Made by a program: the position numbers and the translations under genes
Notes under the pieces: model-generated
Told to the model about the DNA's origin: nothing
Database searches by the model: none
The model's input: the letters and a program-made list of their open reading frames with translations, nothing else
Shown: one piece after another, positions 8,713-17,851 of the stretch
Numbering within the stretch: the first letter of the stretch is position 1
Layout of the letters: each line of letters opens with the position of its first letter
Assembly: GCA_947168395.1 (NCBI GenBank)
Contig: CAMVLT010000019.1
Coordinates: 1-55,414, forward strand
Reading direction: 5' to 3'
Length of the DNA: 55,414 nt
Origin: an uncultured Prevotellaceae bacterium
Lineage (GTDB): Bacteria > Bacteroidota > Bacteroidia > Bacteroidales > Bacteroidaceae

Positions 8713-9969
8713 ATGAAATTTGAAGAGACCTATTTGAATGACAATATACTCGATGCGCTCTACGACATGCGCTTCGACGAGATGACTCCTATCCAGGAAC
8801 GTTGCATACCCGAAATACTTGATGGCTATGATGTGCTGGGCGTCGCACAGACGGGTACCGGCAAGACTGCCGCCTACCTGCTGCCCATCCTCTCGCTCTT
8901 GGACGACGGCGGCTATCCCAAGGATGCCATCAACTGTGTCATCATGTCGCCCACCCGTGAACTTGCCCAGCAGATAGACCAGGCCATGCAGGGCTTTGGC
9001 TATTACTTAGACGGAGTCTCGTCGGTGGCCGTTTATGGTGGCAACGACGGCAACCGCTACGATCAGGAACTGCGTGGTATGCGCCTCGGTGCTGACGTGC
9101 TCATTGCAACCCCAGGCCGTCTGCTCAGCCACCTGAAGGTGGGTAACCTCGACCTGTCACGCTGCTCGTTCTTTGTGCTTGACGAAGCCGACCGTATGCT
9201 CGACATGGGCTTCTCGGAAGACATCATGAAGATTGTCGGCCAGCTGCCTCCAACGTGCCAGCGCGTCATGTTCTCGGCTACCATGCCTACCAAAATCCGG
9301 CAGTTGGCCGTCTCGCTGCTCCACAATCCTGTGGAGATAAAGCTGGCCGTATCGAAGCCTGCCGAGAAGATTCAGCAGTCGGCCTACGTCTGCTACGACC
9401 CGCAGAAAATCGGCATCATCGAGCATCTTTTCAAGGCAGGCGACTTAAAGCGTGTCATCATTTTCAGCGGCAAGAAGGACAAGGTGAAGGACATCACCCG
9501 AAGTCTGAAGCGCATGAAGATAAACTGTGCCGAGATGCACAGCGACCTCAGCCAGGCTGAGCGCGACGACGTGATGTACCGCTTCAAGGCCGGGATGGTC
9601 GATGTCCTTGTTGCCACCGATATTGTCAGCCGAGGCATCGACATCGACGACATCCGCATCGTACTCAACTACGACGTTCCCCATGATGCCGAAGACTACG
9701 TACACCGTATCGGCCGAACTGCCCGTGCCGACCGCGACGGCGTGGCCATCACCTTCGTCTCGGAAGCCGAAATCTATAAGTTCCAGGAAATTGAGCACTT
9801 CCTTGGCCACGAAGTCGACAAGCGTCCCCTACCCGACGGTCTCGGCGAGGCACCCGAATACACCAAGCGCACAAAGAAGCGCTCCAATACTCGCCGTCAT
9901 GGACGCTGGAATAGTCATGGAAACGGTAAGCGTAATCAAAAGAAGCCACATAGTGGTGGTAAAAAATAA
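8713..9969 (+). CDS. DEAD-box ATP-dependent RNA helicase
   Basis: A 418-residue cytoplasmic RNA helicase. Motifs in order: Q motif (MTPIQERCIPEIL), I AQTGTGKT, Ia PTRELAQQ, II DEAD in FVLDEADRMLDMGF, III SAT, then the second RecA domain with VATDIVSRGID and motif VI HRIGRTAR. The C-terminal 40 residues or so are rich in Lys, Arg, Gly, Asn and His, and form a likely disordered RNA-binding tail. It resembles the RhlE/CsdA group that acts in ribosome assembly and RNA turnover, but the exact subgroup cannot be fixed. It follows the permease by 18 bases and precedes greA by 14. Confidence 0.95.
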   Translation: MKFEETYLNDNILDALYDMRFDEMTPIQERCIPEILDGYDVLGVAQTGTGKTAAYLLPILSLLDDGGYPKDAINCVIMSPTRELAQQIDQAMQGFGYYLDGVSSVAVYGGNDGNRYDQELRGMRLGADVLIATPGRLLSHLKVGNLDLSRCSFFVLDEADRMLDMGFSEDIMKIVGQLPPTCQRVMFSATMPTKIRQLAVSLLHNPVEIKLAVSKPAEKIQQSAYVCYDPQKIGIIEHLFKAGDLKRVIIFSGKKDKVKDITRSLKRMKINCAEMHSDLSQAERDDVMYRFKAGMVDVLVATDIVSRGIDIDDIRIVLNYDVPHDAEDYVHRIGRTARADRDGVAITFVSEAEIYKFQEIEHFLGHEVDKRPLPDGLGEAPEYTKRTKKRSNTRRHGRWNSHGNGKRNQKKPHSGGKK

Positions 9970-9983
9970 CAAACTGGACTGTT

Positions 9984-10457
9984 ATGGGTTTCGAATATAT
10001 GTCACAGGAGGGCTACGACAAGCTTGTAGCCGAACTTCACCAATTGGAGAGTGTGGAACTGCCTCAGGTGCGAGAAGCCATAGCCGAGGCACGCGACAAA
10101 GGTGACCTCAGCGAGAACTTTGAATACCACGCCGCCAAGCGTGAGCAGTCGCGTCTGCTTGGCAGAATACGTTTCAAGCAAAGGGTACTGGCGTATGCTC
10201 GTGTCATTGATCAGTCAAGGCTTGGTACAGACAGCGTACAACTGCTCAGCAAGGTTGAGATAACCAATCTGGCCACCATGCGCAGCATGTCTTACACAAT
10301 AGCGAGCCCGCATGAAGCCAATCTACGCGAAGGCAAAATCTCCATAAAATCACCCATCGCCCAAGCCCTCCTAAACAAGAGGGTGGGCGATGTAGTGGAG
10401 GTACAGGTGCCTGCTGGCAAGCTGAACCTCCGTATCGATAGCATCCAGCGTACTTAG
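9984..10457 (+). CDS. greA: Transcription elongation factor GreA
   Basis: A 157-residue factor that enters the RNA polymerase secondary channel and stimulates cleavage of backtracked RNA. The N-terminal coiled coil carries the acidic tip (EARDKGDLSENFEYHAAK), with the conserved D-L-S-E-N-F-E-Y core. The C-terminal FKBP-like domain includes SPIAQALLNKRVGDVVEVQVP. Length is normal (about 158). The stop shares bases with the stop of the convergent barrel gene (TTAG at 10454-10457). Confidence 0.96.
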   Translation: MGFEYMSQEGYDKLVAELHQLESVELPQVREAIAEARDKGDLSENFEYHAAKREQSRLLGRIRFKQRVLAYARVIDQSRLGTDSVQLLSKVEITNLATMRSMSYTIASPHEANLREGKISIKSPIAQALLNKRVGDVVEVQVPAGKLNLRIDSIQRT

Positions 10458-11068
10458 AAGTTCACACCTAAGTTGATGGACAACTGGTTAGCATGGATGG
10501 AATTCTTGTCATTGTCTGCCACGTTGACAAGACCGAACTGATAGGCCAATTCCAGATAAACCATGTTGTACTCGGCACCGCAACCTATTTTAATACCCAT
10601 ATCATTACGATTCAGGAATTCATAGGTACTCTGTTTCTCCTTGCCATTGATGCCAGAATACTCCATCTTGCCACCAACGCCGTATGCGAAATAAGGACCG
10701 ATGAAAGGCAGAACGGCAATATCTTCAGATGCCTGAATACCGTATTTGAGGAGAACGGGAATCTCCAGACAGCTCAGGTTGGCTGTGTAGGAACCATCCT
10801 TACCACCACGCTGGGTGAAGTACAGGCCGCTCTCCAAAAATACAGGTGCCTGCTGTGACAAGCGAAGACCGATCACACCAGCAAGCGTTATGCCAGCTTT
10901 CATGCCGTCATAGGGCTCACAATCACCCGTCAACTTGCCCAAAGCAAGACCCATACGGGCACCATAATACAGGTTCTGCTTGTCGAGTTCAAAACCACCG
11001 CTGGCAAACTGAGCGAATGAAGGCATTGCCAGCATCATAGCTACAATAGCTGCAAAAATCTTTTTCAT
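10454..11068 (-). CDS. Small outer-membrane beta-barrel protein (PorT/OmpW-like)
   Basis: A 204-residue exported protein. The start at 11068 gives a clean signal peptide (MKKIFAAIVAMMLAMPSFAQ). An earlier in-frame start at 11158 would add 30 residues and lies upstream of the promoter. The mature part alternates hydrophobic and polar residues and carries glycine and tyrosine patterns typical of an eight-stranded outer-membrane barrel (for example YYGARMGLALGKLTG, PFIGPYFAYGVGGK, ending LSINLGVNF). The C-terminal residue is Phe, as in many outer-membrane barrels. The family resembles the outer-membrane beta-barrel (PorT-like) proteins of Bacteroidetes. No specific role can be stated. Confidence 0.85.
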   Translation of the reverse strand: MKKIFAAIVAMMLAMPSFAQFASGGFELDKQNLYYGARMGLALGKLTGDCEPYDGMKAGITLAGVIGLRLSQQAPVFLESGLYFTQRGGKDGSYTANLSCLEIPVLLKYGIQASEDIAVLPFIGPYFAYGVGGKMEYSGINGKEKQSTYEFLNRNDMGIKIGCGAEYNMVYLELAYQFGLVNVADNDKNSIHANQLSINLGVNF

Positions 11069-11106
11069 AATCTTGAGTTTTAATTGATAATTAATTCTAA
11101 TCTTTT

Positions 11107-11139
11107 GCAAAATAACAACAATTTTCCCACATAGCCAAA
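11107..11139 (-). promoter_or_regulatory. Promoter for the small barrel gene
   Basis: On the minus strand: TTTG (11136-11139), 20 bases, then TTATTTTGC (11107-11115), one base off the -7 consensus. It lies about 40 bases before the ATG at 11068 and supports that start. Confidence 0.55.
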
Positions 11140-11175
11140 CTTTTTGGTGAAAAAACACTTATTAGCCCCTATTTA

Positions 11176-11210
11176 TTGTTGCATAATTCATAAAATATGT
11201 GTAATTTTGC
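11176..11210 (+). promoter_or_regulatory. Promoter for the HMA/TonB/FMN operon
   Basis: A TTG-containing -33 element (TTGTTG from 11176), about 20 bases, then TAATTTTGC (11202-11210), an exact TAnnTTTGC box. The first gene starts at 11232. No other promoter-like box was seen before 20.1 kb, so this is the likely single promoter of the six genes. Confidence 0.65.
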
Positions 11211-11231
11211 AGCCAACAAGAAGAATTGTAT

Positions 11232-11990
11232 ATGATAAAACTACTTACTACGGCGGCCTTGTTGACCATGTCAATCACTATGACGGCTGCAAACGAGACT
11301 ATTGTACTTCGTATCAAGGGAATGAGATGCGAGGAGTGTGCACATAAAGTGACTACAGTGCTGCGCCAGTTAGAGGGCATAGAGGGCGTGAGCTTCGACC
11401 TTGAGAAGCGAACGGCCACGGTGGAGTTTGATGCCTCCAAGACGTGCACCGACTCCATCAAAGGCAGGCTTGCCGCCACCGGGCGTTACAAGTCAAGTCC
11501 CTACAGCCCTGCCGACGTCATCAACCGAGGAATGGGGTTGCAGATGAGCGACATGCACTGTCAGAAATGTGCCGACCGCATTGTCAGCCGGCTTTCCACT
11601 ATCGACGGTGTCGACAGCCTGGCCCCTCATTTGGATAAGCATTACGTCTTCGTGCGCTATGATGCTAACAAGACCTGCAAGGCCGAGATACGCCAAGCCC
11701 TCAACGAACTGGGTTTCACCCCTGTGAACTACTACACCAGCAAGAACATCAGCTTCGCCTACTTCAACATTTCCGAGGAAGCAGCTACAGAGGCCACCAT
11801 CGAGGAAGTGATGGCTCTCGACGGCGTGGACGATGCCAACGTGAACCCCAAGATTGGGGCACTGGCTATCACCTACGTCAACACCGAGACTACCGAGCAG
11901 AAGCTGCTGGAGGCCGTCAAGGCTGCTGGTATTGAAGCCACAGTGCCTGCTCCCCATGAGTGCAAGGAAGGTATGGAAAAAGCGGAATAA
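11232..11990 (+). CDS. Exported protein with three heavy-metal-associated (HMA) domains
   Basis: A 252-residue protein with an N-terminal signal peptide (IKLLTTAALLTMSITMTAA). HMA 1 (about 24-85) has GMRCEECAHKV and HMA 2 (about 98-160) has MHCQKCADRIV, both keeping the CxxC pair that binds soft metals such as Cu(I). HMA 3 (about 170-240) keeps the fold pattern (IEEVMALDGVDDANVNPKIGALAITYVN) but has lost CxxC. Known HMA proteins are mostly cytoplasmic chaperones or parts of P-type ATPases, so an exported triple-HMA protein is unusual. A TTG six bases earlier was not chosen. It is followed after two bases by the TonB-dependent receptor, so a role in handing metal to or from that receptor is inferred. 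Confidence 0.85.
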   Translation: MIKLLTTAALLTMSITMTAANETIVLRIKGMRCEECAHKVTTVLRQLEGIEGVSFDLEKRTATVEFDASKTCTDSIKGRLAATGRYKSSPYSPADVINRGMGLQMSDMHCQKCADRIVSRLSTIDGVDSLAPHLDKHYVFVRYDANKTCKAEIRQALNELGFTPVNYYTSKNISFAYFNISEEAATEATIEEVMALDGVDDANVNPKIGALAITYVNTETTEQKLLEAVKAAGIEATVPAPHECKEGMEKAE

Positions 11991-11992
11991 GC

Positions 11993-14701
11993 ATGCGACA
12001 CATCATCCTGACACTCGCTATTCTCGTGTCTGCGCTGGCAACGGCCCAGAACTACAAGCTGAACCTGAACGTCACAGAGAAAGCCACTCACGAGCCTGTC
12101 GTCATGGGCACCGTGCTGTTAGAGCCTTCGGGACTGACAGCGGTGACCGATATGAAGGGACAGGCCACACTCAACAACGTGCCTCGGGGACAATACACAC
12201 TCATAGTCCGCTACGTCGGATTCGAGCCCTACCGGCTGTCCATCAACGTCAGCAACCGCGACCTGAACCTGAAAGTGGAGATGGTGGAGACATCGCTGGC
12301 TCTGAAGGAAGTGAACGTGACGGCCAAGCAGCGCGAAAGCGGTGCCTCGACCAGCAGCGTCATCGGCCGCCAGGCCATTGACCACCTGCAGGCCACCAGC
12401 CTTGCCGACGTGATGCAGCTGATTCCCGGACAACTCATGGACCGTCCGAACCTGACACAGCAGCAAGGGCTGCAGCTACGGACGCTGCAAAACAACTCAA
12501 CAATGGCCTTCGGCACCAGCATCGTCGTCGACGGCATGCCAATGTCCAACAACGGCGATGTGTCCCAAGGAGTATTCTCAGGTACTGCCTTCACGGGCAC
12601 AGACCTTAGACAGATATCGGCCGACAACATCGACGAGGTGGAGGTCATAAGGGGTATCCCCTCTGCCGAATACGGCGATCTGACCAGCGGCCTCGTCGTG
12701 GTTCACTCCAAGGTGGGTGTCACACCCTGGCAGGTGAAGGCCAAAATCAATCCAGGACTCCAGAACTACTCTGCAGGCAAGGGCTTTTACCTTGGCAAAG
12801 CTGGCATCGTCAACGCTAACATCGACTATGCTAAGGCATGGGGCGACCCCCGCGAGAAAACACGCTCATACGACCGCTACACGGCCAATATAGGCTGGGG
12901 ATTCGACTTCACAGCCAAGTGGCACGCTGACACGAAGCTGCGCTTCATGCAGGCCAAGGACTGGTCGGGCAATGACCCTGATGCCGTCGACGACGGTACG
13001 GAGAGCAAGGCCAAGACCACAACCATCGGACTGAACCACAACGGGCGCATTCAGATAGACCTGCCGCTGATGCGCTCACTGAAGTACACGTTAGGACTCA
13101 GCCTGTCGCAGTCCGACACCCGCAACACCTCGTATGTCGCCGTCAGCAGCGGACTGCTCCCCATCCTGACTGCCCGCGAAACGGGTTACTATTCTGTTCC
13201 TTGGAAAACCACTTCCTATCAGGCTACAGGCATCACCGAGAGCCGTCCAGGCAACATCTTCTTCAAACTGACCGACGACTTCTTCTTGCGGAAGGGTAAG
13301 ACCGTGCAGAGTTTCAAGGCGGGTATTGACTATCACTACGACTGGAACTCGGGCAAAGGTTACTACAACGAGGACGAAACTTTGCCCTACCGTCCCAACA
13401 GCAACGGACGCCCGCGTGCCTTCGATGATATTCCCGGACTCCACCAACTGTCGGCTTTCGTGGAAGACCAGTTCTCCTATAATATAAATAAGGTGAACCG
13501 CCTGCGCGTCAACCTCGGCCTGCGCTTTACGGCCCTCCAGCCGTTCAGCGACCTGGCCACCACGGCCCTGTCACCCCGTCTCAACGTGGCCTTCTCGGTT
13601 GCCAAATGGCTCGACATCAGGGGAGGCATCGGCCTGAACTCGAAGACACCGGGACTGATGCATCTCTATCCCGACAAGAAGTATATCGATGACGTAGTGG
13701 GCAACTATACGCTGGCCACCCAGCCCGCCTATTACGTCCATACCCAGATTTACGACGTGCAGCGCTCGGAAGGGCTGAAGAATGCCACAACCACGAAAAT
13801 CGAGGCCGGCATCGACATCAAGCTGCCCCAGGGACGAAAGCTGAGCCTGCTGGTCTACCAGGACCGCACGCCCAACGGCTTCGAGGCTGCCTCCGATTAC
13901 TTCACCTATTCCTACAACCTGTTCGACGACACTCATACACCGGCTATCGTCAACGGTCAGCCCGACTTCTCGATGGGCTATGCCTACCAGTTCAACTGTT
14001 TTGCCACGACGGGACTGTTGGAGAATACCGACAAGACCATCAACCGGGGAGTAGAGTTCGACTTCGACCTCGGCGAGATTCGCCTGCTGAAGACCAAGCT
14101 CTACTTCAGCGGTGCCTGGAACGAGACGAAGACCAACTGGAGCACCCGCATGAACACCACCGGCGTGCCAGCCTCGCTGCTGACGGGCACCATCTATGCC
14201 GGACGTAACATCTCGCCCGTACGCATCGTCTATCCCTCCGGACTGGACTACACCCGACTGCGCCGCTTTGTCAACACGTTGCGGGCTGTCACCCATATTC
14301 CGCAACTGCACATGGTGGCATCGTTTACGGCGCAGGTCATCTGGCACAACTCCACCTGGAGCTACACGGCCGACAAGGACCCCATCGGCTGGATCAGCAC
14401 CGACCTGCAGTACCACGACATCAACTCAGCCGACTACATCACGTTCAACGGCGGCAGCATAGCCACCAGCGACGATAAGCTGCAACTGCGCTACACCGAC
14501 AACGAGCCTAACAAGTCGCCCACAACGTGGAACCTCTCGGCACGCCTCACCAAGGAACTGGGCAAGGTGGGAGCCCTGTCGCTCTACGTAGACAACTGCA
14601 TGTTCTACGAGCCTTACATGAAAGGCAACAACACCAATACCCTAACACAGCGCAACACTGGCAAGTTCGCCTTCGGTGCCGAATTATCCATCAATATGTA
14701 A
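11993..14701 (+). CDS. TonB-dependent outer-membrane receptor
   Basis: A 902-residue outer-membrane importer. It starts with a signal peptide (MRHIILTLAILVSALATAQ). A carboxypeptidase-regulatory-like beta-sandwich follows (about 20-105, VVMGTVLLEPSGLTAVTDMKG ... RYVGFEPYRL). The plug domain comes next (about 110-250, with SLADVMQLIPGQ and VEVIRGIPSAEYGDLTSG), then a 22-strand barrel ending TGKFAFGAELSINM. Uptake is driven by TonB-ExbBD. It is not a SusC: the long SusC signature and a partner SusD gene are absent. The start at 11993 lies two bases after the HMA gene. Linkage to HMA and FMN proteins points to a metal or metal complex rather than a glycan as cargo, which is an inference. Confidence 0.93.
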   Translation: MRHIILTLAILVSALATAQNYKLNLNVTEKATHEPVVMGTVLLEPSGLTAVTDMKGQATLNNVPRGQYTLIVRYVGFEPYRLSINVSNRDLNLKVEMVETSLALKEVNVTAKQRESGASTSSVIGRQAIDHLQATSLADVMQLIPGQLMDRPNLTQQQGLQLRTLQNNSTMAFGTSIVVDGMPMSNNGDVSQGVFSGTAFTGTDLRQISADNIDEVEVIRGIPSAEYGDLTSGLVVVHSKVGVTPWQVKAKINPGLQNYSAGKGFYLGKAGIVNANIDYAKAWGDPREKTRSYDRYTANIGWGFDFTAKWHADTKLRFMQAKDWSGNDPDAVDDGTESKAKTTTIGLNHNGRIQIDLPLMRSLKYTLGLSLSQSDTRNTSYVAVSSGLLPILTARETGYYSVPWKTTSYQATGITESRPGNIFFKLTDDFFLRKGKTVQSFKAGIDYHYDWNSGKGYYNEDETLPYRPNSNGRPRAFDDIPGLHQLSAFVEDQFSYNINKVNRLRVNLGLRFTALQPFSDLATTALSPRLNVAFSVAKWLDIRGGIGLNSKTPGLMHLYPDKKYIDDVVGNYTLATQPAYYVHTQIYDVQRSEGLKNATTTKIEAGIDIKLPQGRKLSLLVYQDRTPNGFEAASDYFTYSYNLFDDTHTPAIVNGQPDFSMGYAYQFNCFATTGLLENTDKTINRGVEFDFDLGEIRLLKTKLYFSGAWNETKTNWSTRMNTTGVPASLLTGTIYAGRNISPVRIVYPSGLDYTRLRRFVNTLRAVTHIPQLHMVASFTAQVIWHNSTWSYTADKDPIGWISTDLQYHDINSADYITFNGGSIATSDDKLQLRYTDNEPNKSPTTWNLSARLTKELGKVGALSLYVDNCMFYEPYMKGNNTNTLTQRNTGKFAFGAELSINM

Positions 14702-14706
14702 CGTCC

Positions 14707-15921
14707 ATGAAGCATTCATTATACATTCTCACAGTAGCTCTGTTGCTGGCTTCCTGCATCGACTACGATGATGCCACCACCGAAATAGCGGTTCGCGTAC
14801 AGTTAACCATGCCGTCGGAGTTTACCGGCAACACCGGAATGGCCGGCCACGAGATAGTACTGCAGCAGGGCAACACCCGGCTGAAGGCCGTAACTGACGA
14901 CCAAGGCACGGCTACATTCACAAACCTCATCCCCGACGTCTACGACATCTCATGCTCCTGGGAAATCACCAGCGACCAGTATCGGCAGATGACGCAGCAG
15001 GAACTGAGCGGAGGCACCAGCTGCACCATAGCCGGTTCGCTCAACAGCCACCTGATCAACCAGGAACAGACCATCCGGCTGACGACCAACCTCAGTATCA
15101 ACCGCGACATCATCATCGGCAAGGTTTACTACGCTGGCTCGAAAGACAACAACAACCGCACCTACATGCCCGGCAAGTACCTGGAACTCTACAACAACGG
15201 CAACAGCACAGTCGACGTGGCCGGTTTCTACATCGGACTCGTCGAAGCCGAGAGCACACAGGCCTACACCCTCGAGAACCTGCACGAAGCCTTCGCCGAC
15301 TCGGTGGTACTGTGCAAGCAGATATTCCGCATCCCTGCCGACAAGCCCTTCCCGGTACAGCCCGGCGGCACCGTGCTCATCGTCAACAGCGCCGCCGACC
15401 ATACTGTCAACAACGACATGGAGAACAACCTCAGCGATGCCGACTTCGAGGCCAAGGACGCGAGCGGACGAACGCAGAACAACCCGGCTACGCCAGCCCT
15501 GGAACTGATATACACCATGTATCCCTCCATCTCGAACATGAACCTCACGCAGAGCGGTCCCTGTGCCGTCATCATCTTCCGAACAGACGAGCAGATAGAC
15601 GACTGGCAGCTGACCTACCCCTACGGCAAGACCACCGGCTCGCAGTGGAAGCTCGTCCCGCGAAGGCTCATCATCGACGGTGTGGAAGCCCTCTCCAACA
15701 AAGCCACCGGCATTGACGTATCAACCAAACGGCTCTATGCCGACATCGACGCTGGCTACACCTACATTGAGGCACGCAACGGCTGGACGGGTGAGGTTGT
15801 CTACAGGCGTACCGCAGACAAACGAGGTACCGACGGCCACAAGATGCTGACCGACACCAACAACTCGAGCAACGACTTCCACGTTTCCAGAACGATTAAA
15901 CCCCGACAGTACGATGAATAA
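14707..15921 (+). CDS. DUF4876-type surface lipoprotein
   Basis: A 404-residue lipoprotein. The start at 14707 gives MKHSLYILTVALLLASC, with a lipobox cysteine at residue 17. An N-terminal Ig-like/carboxypeptidase-like segment (GHEIVLQQGNTRLKAVTDDQGTA) is followed by a domain with GKVYYAGSKDN and GKYLELYNNGN, which resembles the lamin-tail-like fold of DUF4876 proteins. That family commonly sits beside TonB-dependent receptors in Bacteroidetes. It is probably anchored in the outer membrane and may cover or serve the receptor, much as SusD-like lipoproteins do, but no function is established. It follows the receptor by five bases, and its end overlaps the next gene by eight. Confidence 0.8.
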   Translation: MKHSLYILTVALLLASCIDYDDATTEIAVRVQLTMPSEFTGNTGMAGHEIVLQQGNTRLKAVTDDQGTATFTNLIPDVYDISCSWEITSDQYRQMTQQELSGGTSCTIAGSLNSHLINQEQTIRLTTNLSINRDIIIGKVYYAGSKDNNNRTYMPGKYLELYNNGNSTVDVAGFYIGLVEAESTQAYTLENLHEAFADSVVLCKQIFRIPADKPFPVQPGGTVLIVNSAADHTVNNDMENNLSDADFEAKDASGRTQNNPATPALELIYTMYPSISNMNLTQSGPCAVIIFRTDEQIDDWQLTYPYGKTTGSQWKLVPRRLIIDGVEALSNKATGIDVSTKRLYADIDAGYTYIEARNGWTGEVVYRRTADKRGTDGHKMLTDTNNSSNDFHVSRTIKPRQYDE

Positions 15922-17434
15922 GTCCCTCATACAAGTCCTATTGGCCCTATTGGTCCCATCGGCCTCATCAGCCCAAGAGGCACACTACCGCTATGCCGAC
16001 GCCACCCAGCTATGGCGCCTTACCGACAACGCCGCCGGACTGTCGCTCGATTCGGGCTTCAACCGAGGCATTGCCCATTTCGACCTGCAGCACCATGAGG
16101 GCGACTACCGCCGTGTGCAGGAAGGCGGGCAGCAAAACCAGCTCTCGTTCTTCACCGAGCGTTACCAGCGCATTGGCCACTTGCTCGTGGGCTACGGCTC
16201 GTTCCGCTTTGGCATGGACCGCACGAAGGACCGCGCCTGGTGCGACATCATGCGCCCTTACAACGCCAACCCCTACTTCTCGGGCAGCAGCGTCAGCGGC
16301 AAGTACGACACCCAGCAGTTCGACCTCACCGCCGCCGTGGGCACCATCCAGATGTGGGGCTTCACCGGAGGCATCAGGTTAGACTACCAGGTGGGCGACC
16401 TCAGCCGCTTGCGCGACCCCCGTTCACGCTCTGAATTACTGGACTACAAGCTGACTCCCTCGCTGACCTACACTTCGGGCCAGCACACATTAGGCATCAG
16501 CGGCCACTACCGTCGGCGCAAGGAGAAGATACCCAGCATGACCACTGTACAACAAGACCCGAACCTGAAGTACTACCTCATGACGGGCATGGAGCAGGCC
16601 ACAGGCATAACTGGCGGCTACAGCGGCTACAGCCGCGAGTGGGTGGACCACCGTTTCGGGGCTGCCCTCAGCTACGGTTTCATCCATAACGCGACCCGCA
16701 GCCTCAGCACCCTCAGCATAGAGCGCGGTTCCGAGGACGTGCTGGGACAGTACAAGTACGAGCCGGGCCACTACGTCAGCTACCGTTACGGCCTAACCTC
16801 CTACAACCGCATGGAGAAAGGCCGGCTGCTGCACCAGCTCGACCTCGCCGCCCACTACGAGCAGGCCTACGCCGACGAGTACCGCCAGCAGCTCATTCAG
16901 GAGCGCGATGCCGAGAAGGGCTACACCTCCTACAGCTACGAGACGCTCATCAAGTTCAAGAAGCGCTACCAGGTGAAGCACCTCACAGCCGACCTACACT
17001 ACCGCTGCTCCGTGGCTGAAGACGATGCCGTCAACACCTACGCCGGACTGAGAGCCGCCCTCAACCAGGCCGAGAACAAGCACCTGCTGCCCACGTCGAG
17101 CCTCGAATACAACCACCTGGACTTCACACTCGAAGGCGGAACATCGCTGGGACGTTTCGTGATTGACGCCGAGGCTGGCTACCACCTTTCATCGAAGGCC
17201 GACCTCGCGCTGGCAGACGCCACCACCGACTACGCCACACAGGTGCTGCTGCCCGACATGAAGTACTACGATGCCAACTACTGGCGCGGCCACCTGCAAG
17301 TGACCTACCAGTTCCCGATAACGCTGAAGGGCACACGGTCAACATGGTTCGTACGGGCCTACGGCGACTACCTCAAGACTAACAATTCGCTCGATGCCTC
17401 TACCATCGGGCTATCCATCGGACTATACAACTAA
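15914..17434 (+). CDS. Outer-membrane beta-barrel protein (DUF6850-like)
   Basis: A 506-residue exported protein with signal peptide MNKSLIQVLLALLVPSASSAQ. The mature sequence is dominated by alternating strands rich in Tyr, Trp, Gly and Arg (for example LLVGYGSFRFGM, GFTGGIRLDYQVGDL, HTLGISGHYRRRKEK) and ends in a barrel-like strand (TIGLSIGLYN). Length and context match the DUF6850 barrel family found next to DUF4876 lipoproteins, but the assignment is from memory. It has no plug domain, so it is not a TonB-dependent receptor. The start overlaps the lipoprotein stop by eight bases. Its function is unknown; a partner channel or surface scaffold for the receptor system is possible. Confidence 0.75.
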   Translation: MNKSLIQVLLALLVPSASSAQEAHYRYADATQLWRLTDNAAGLSLDSGFNRGIAHFDLQHHEGDYRRVQEGGQQNQLSFFTERYQRIGHLLVGYGSFRFGMDRTKDRAWCDIMRPYNANPYFSGSSVSGKYDTQQFDLTAAVGTIQMWGFTGGIRLDYQVGDLSRLRDPRSRSELLDYKLTPSLTYTSGQHTLGISGHYRRRKEKIPSMTTVQQDPNLKYYLMTGMEQATGITGGYSGYSREWVDHRFGAALSYGFIHNATRSLSTLSIERGSEDVLGQYKYEPGHYVSYRYGLTSYNRMEKGRLLHQLDLAAHYEQAYADEYRQQLIQERDAEKGYTSYSYETLIKFKKRYQVKHLTADLHYRCSVAEDDAVNTYAGLRAALNQAENKHLLPTSSLEYNHLDFTLEGGTSLGRFVIDAEAGYHLSSKADLALADATTDYATQVLLPDMKYYDANYWRGHLQVTYQFPITLKGTRSTWFVRAYGDYLKTNNSLDASTIGLSIGLYN

Positions 17435-17448
17435 AAAAACAAAGCAAT

Positions 17449-17847
17449 ATGAAGAGAAAGATTCTTAGCGGACTGGCACTCGTAGTGCTCGCCGCAATCA
17501 TGCAAAGCGCCGCTCCTCAGGACGACCAAGTAATGACCAAAGAAAACGGCACTTACATTGTGAACACCACCACGCTCGGCAAGAAAGTGATTGGCTACGT
17601 CGACGCAACGCCCGTGAAAATCCACATCAAGAAGAACAAGGTGGAAAAGGTGGAAATCCTGAAAAACCAGGAGACCCCCAAGTACAACGCGAAGGTGAAG
17701 AAAGCCTTGCAGGAAAAGTGGAACGGCCAGAAAGTGAAGGATGCCGCCCAGCTCAAGGTCGACGCTGTGACGGGTGCCACCTTCACCTCGGAAGCCATCA
17801 TCAAGAACGTTCAGTTAGGACTGGAGTATTACCAAAAGAACAAGTAG
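17449..17847 (+). CDS. Small exported FMN-binding domain protein (covalent flavin)
   Basis: A 132-residue protein made of a signal peptide (MKRKILSGLALVVLAAIMQS) and one FMN_bind domain. The flavinylation motif is seen as DAVTGATFTS, and the Thr in GAT (Thr111) is the residue that ApbE would link to FMN in this family (as in RnfG and NqrC). No membrane anchor, cytochrome motif or other domain is present. The flavin transferase ApbE and the Rnf/Nqr subunits are not encoded in the window. It lies 14 bases after the barrel gene and four before the protease gene. Inferred role: an envelope electron carrier, perhaps reducing the metal handled by the operon. Confidence 0.82.
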   Translation: MKRKILSGLALVVLAAIMQSAAPQDDQVMTKENGTYIVNTTTLGKKVIGYVDATPVKIHIKKNKVEKVEILKNQETPKYNAKVKKALQEKWNGQKVKDAAQLKVDAVTGATFTSEAIIKNVQLGLEYYQKNK

Positions 17848-17851
17848 AATA

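Noticed and set aside
11993..15921. A SusC/SusD pair for glycan uptake
   Set aside because: The receptor lacks SusC features, the lipoprotein has no SusD helical repeats, and no glycoside hydrolase or sensor gene is linked.
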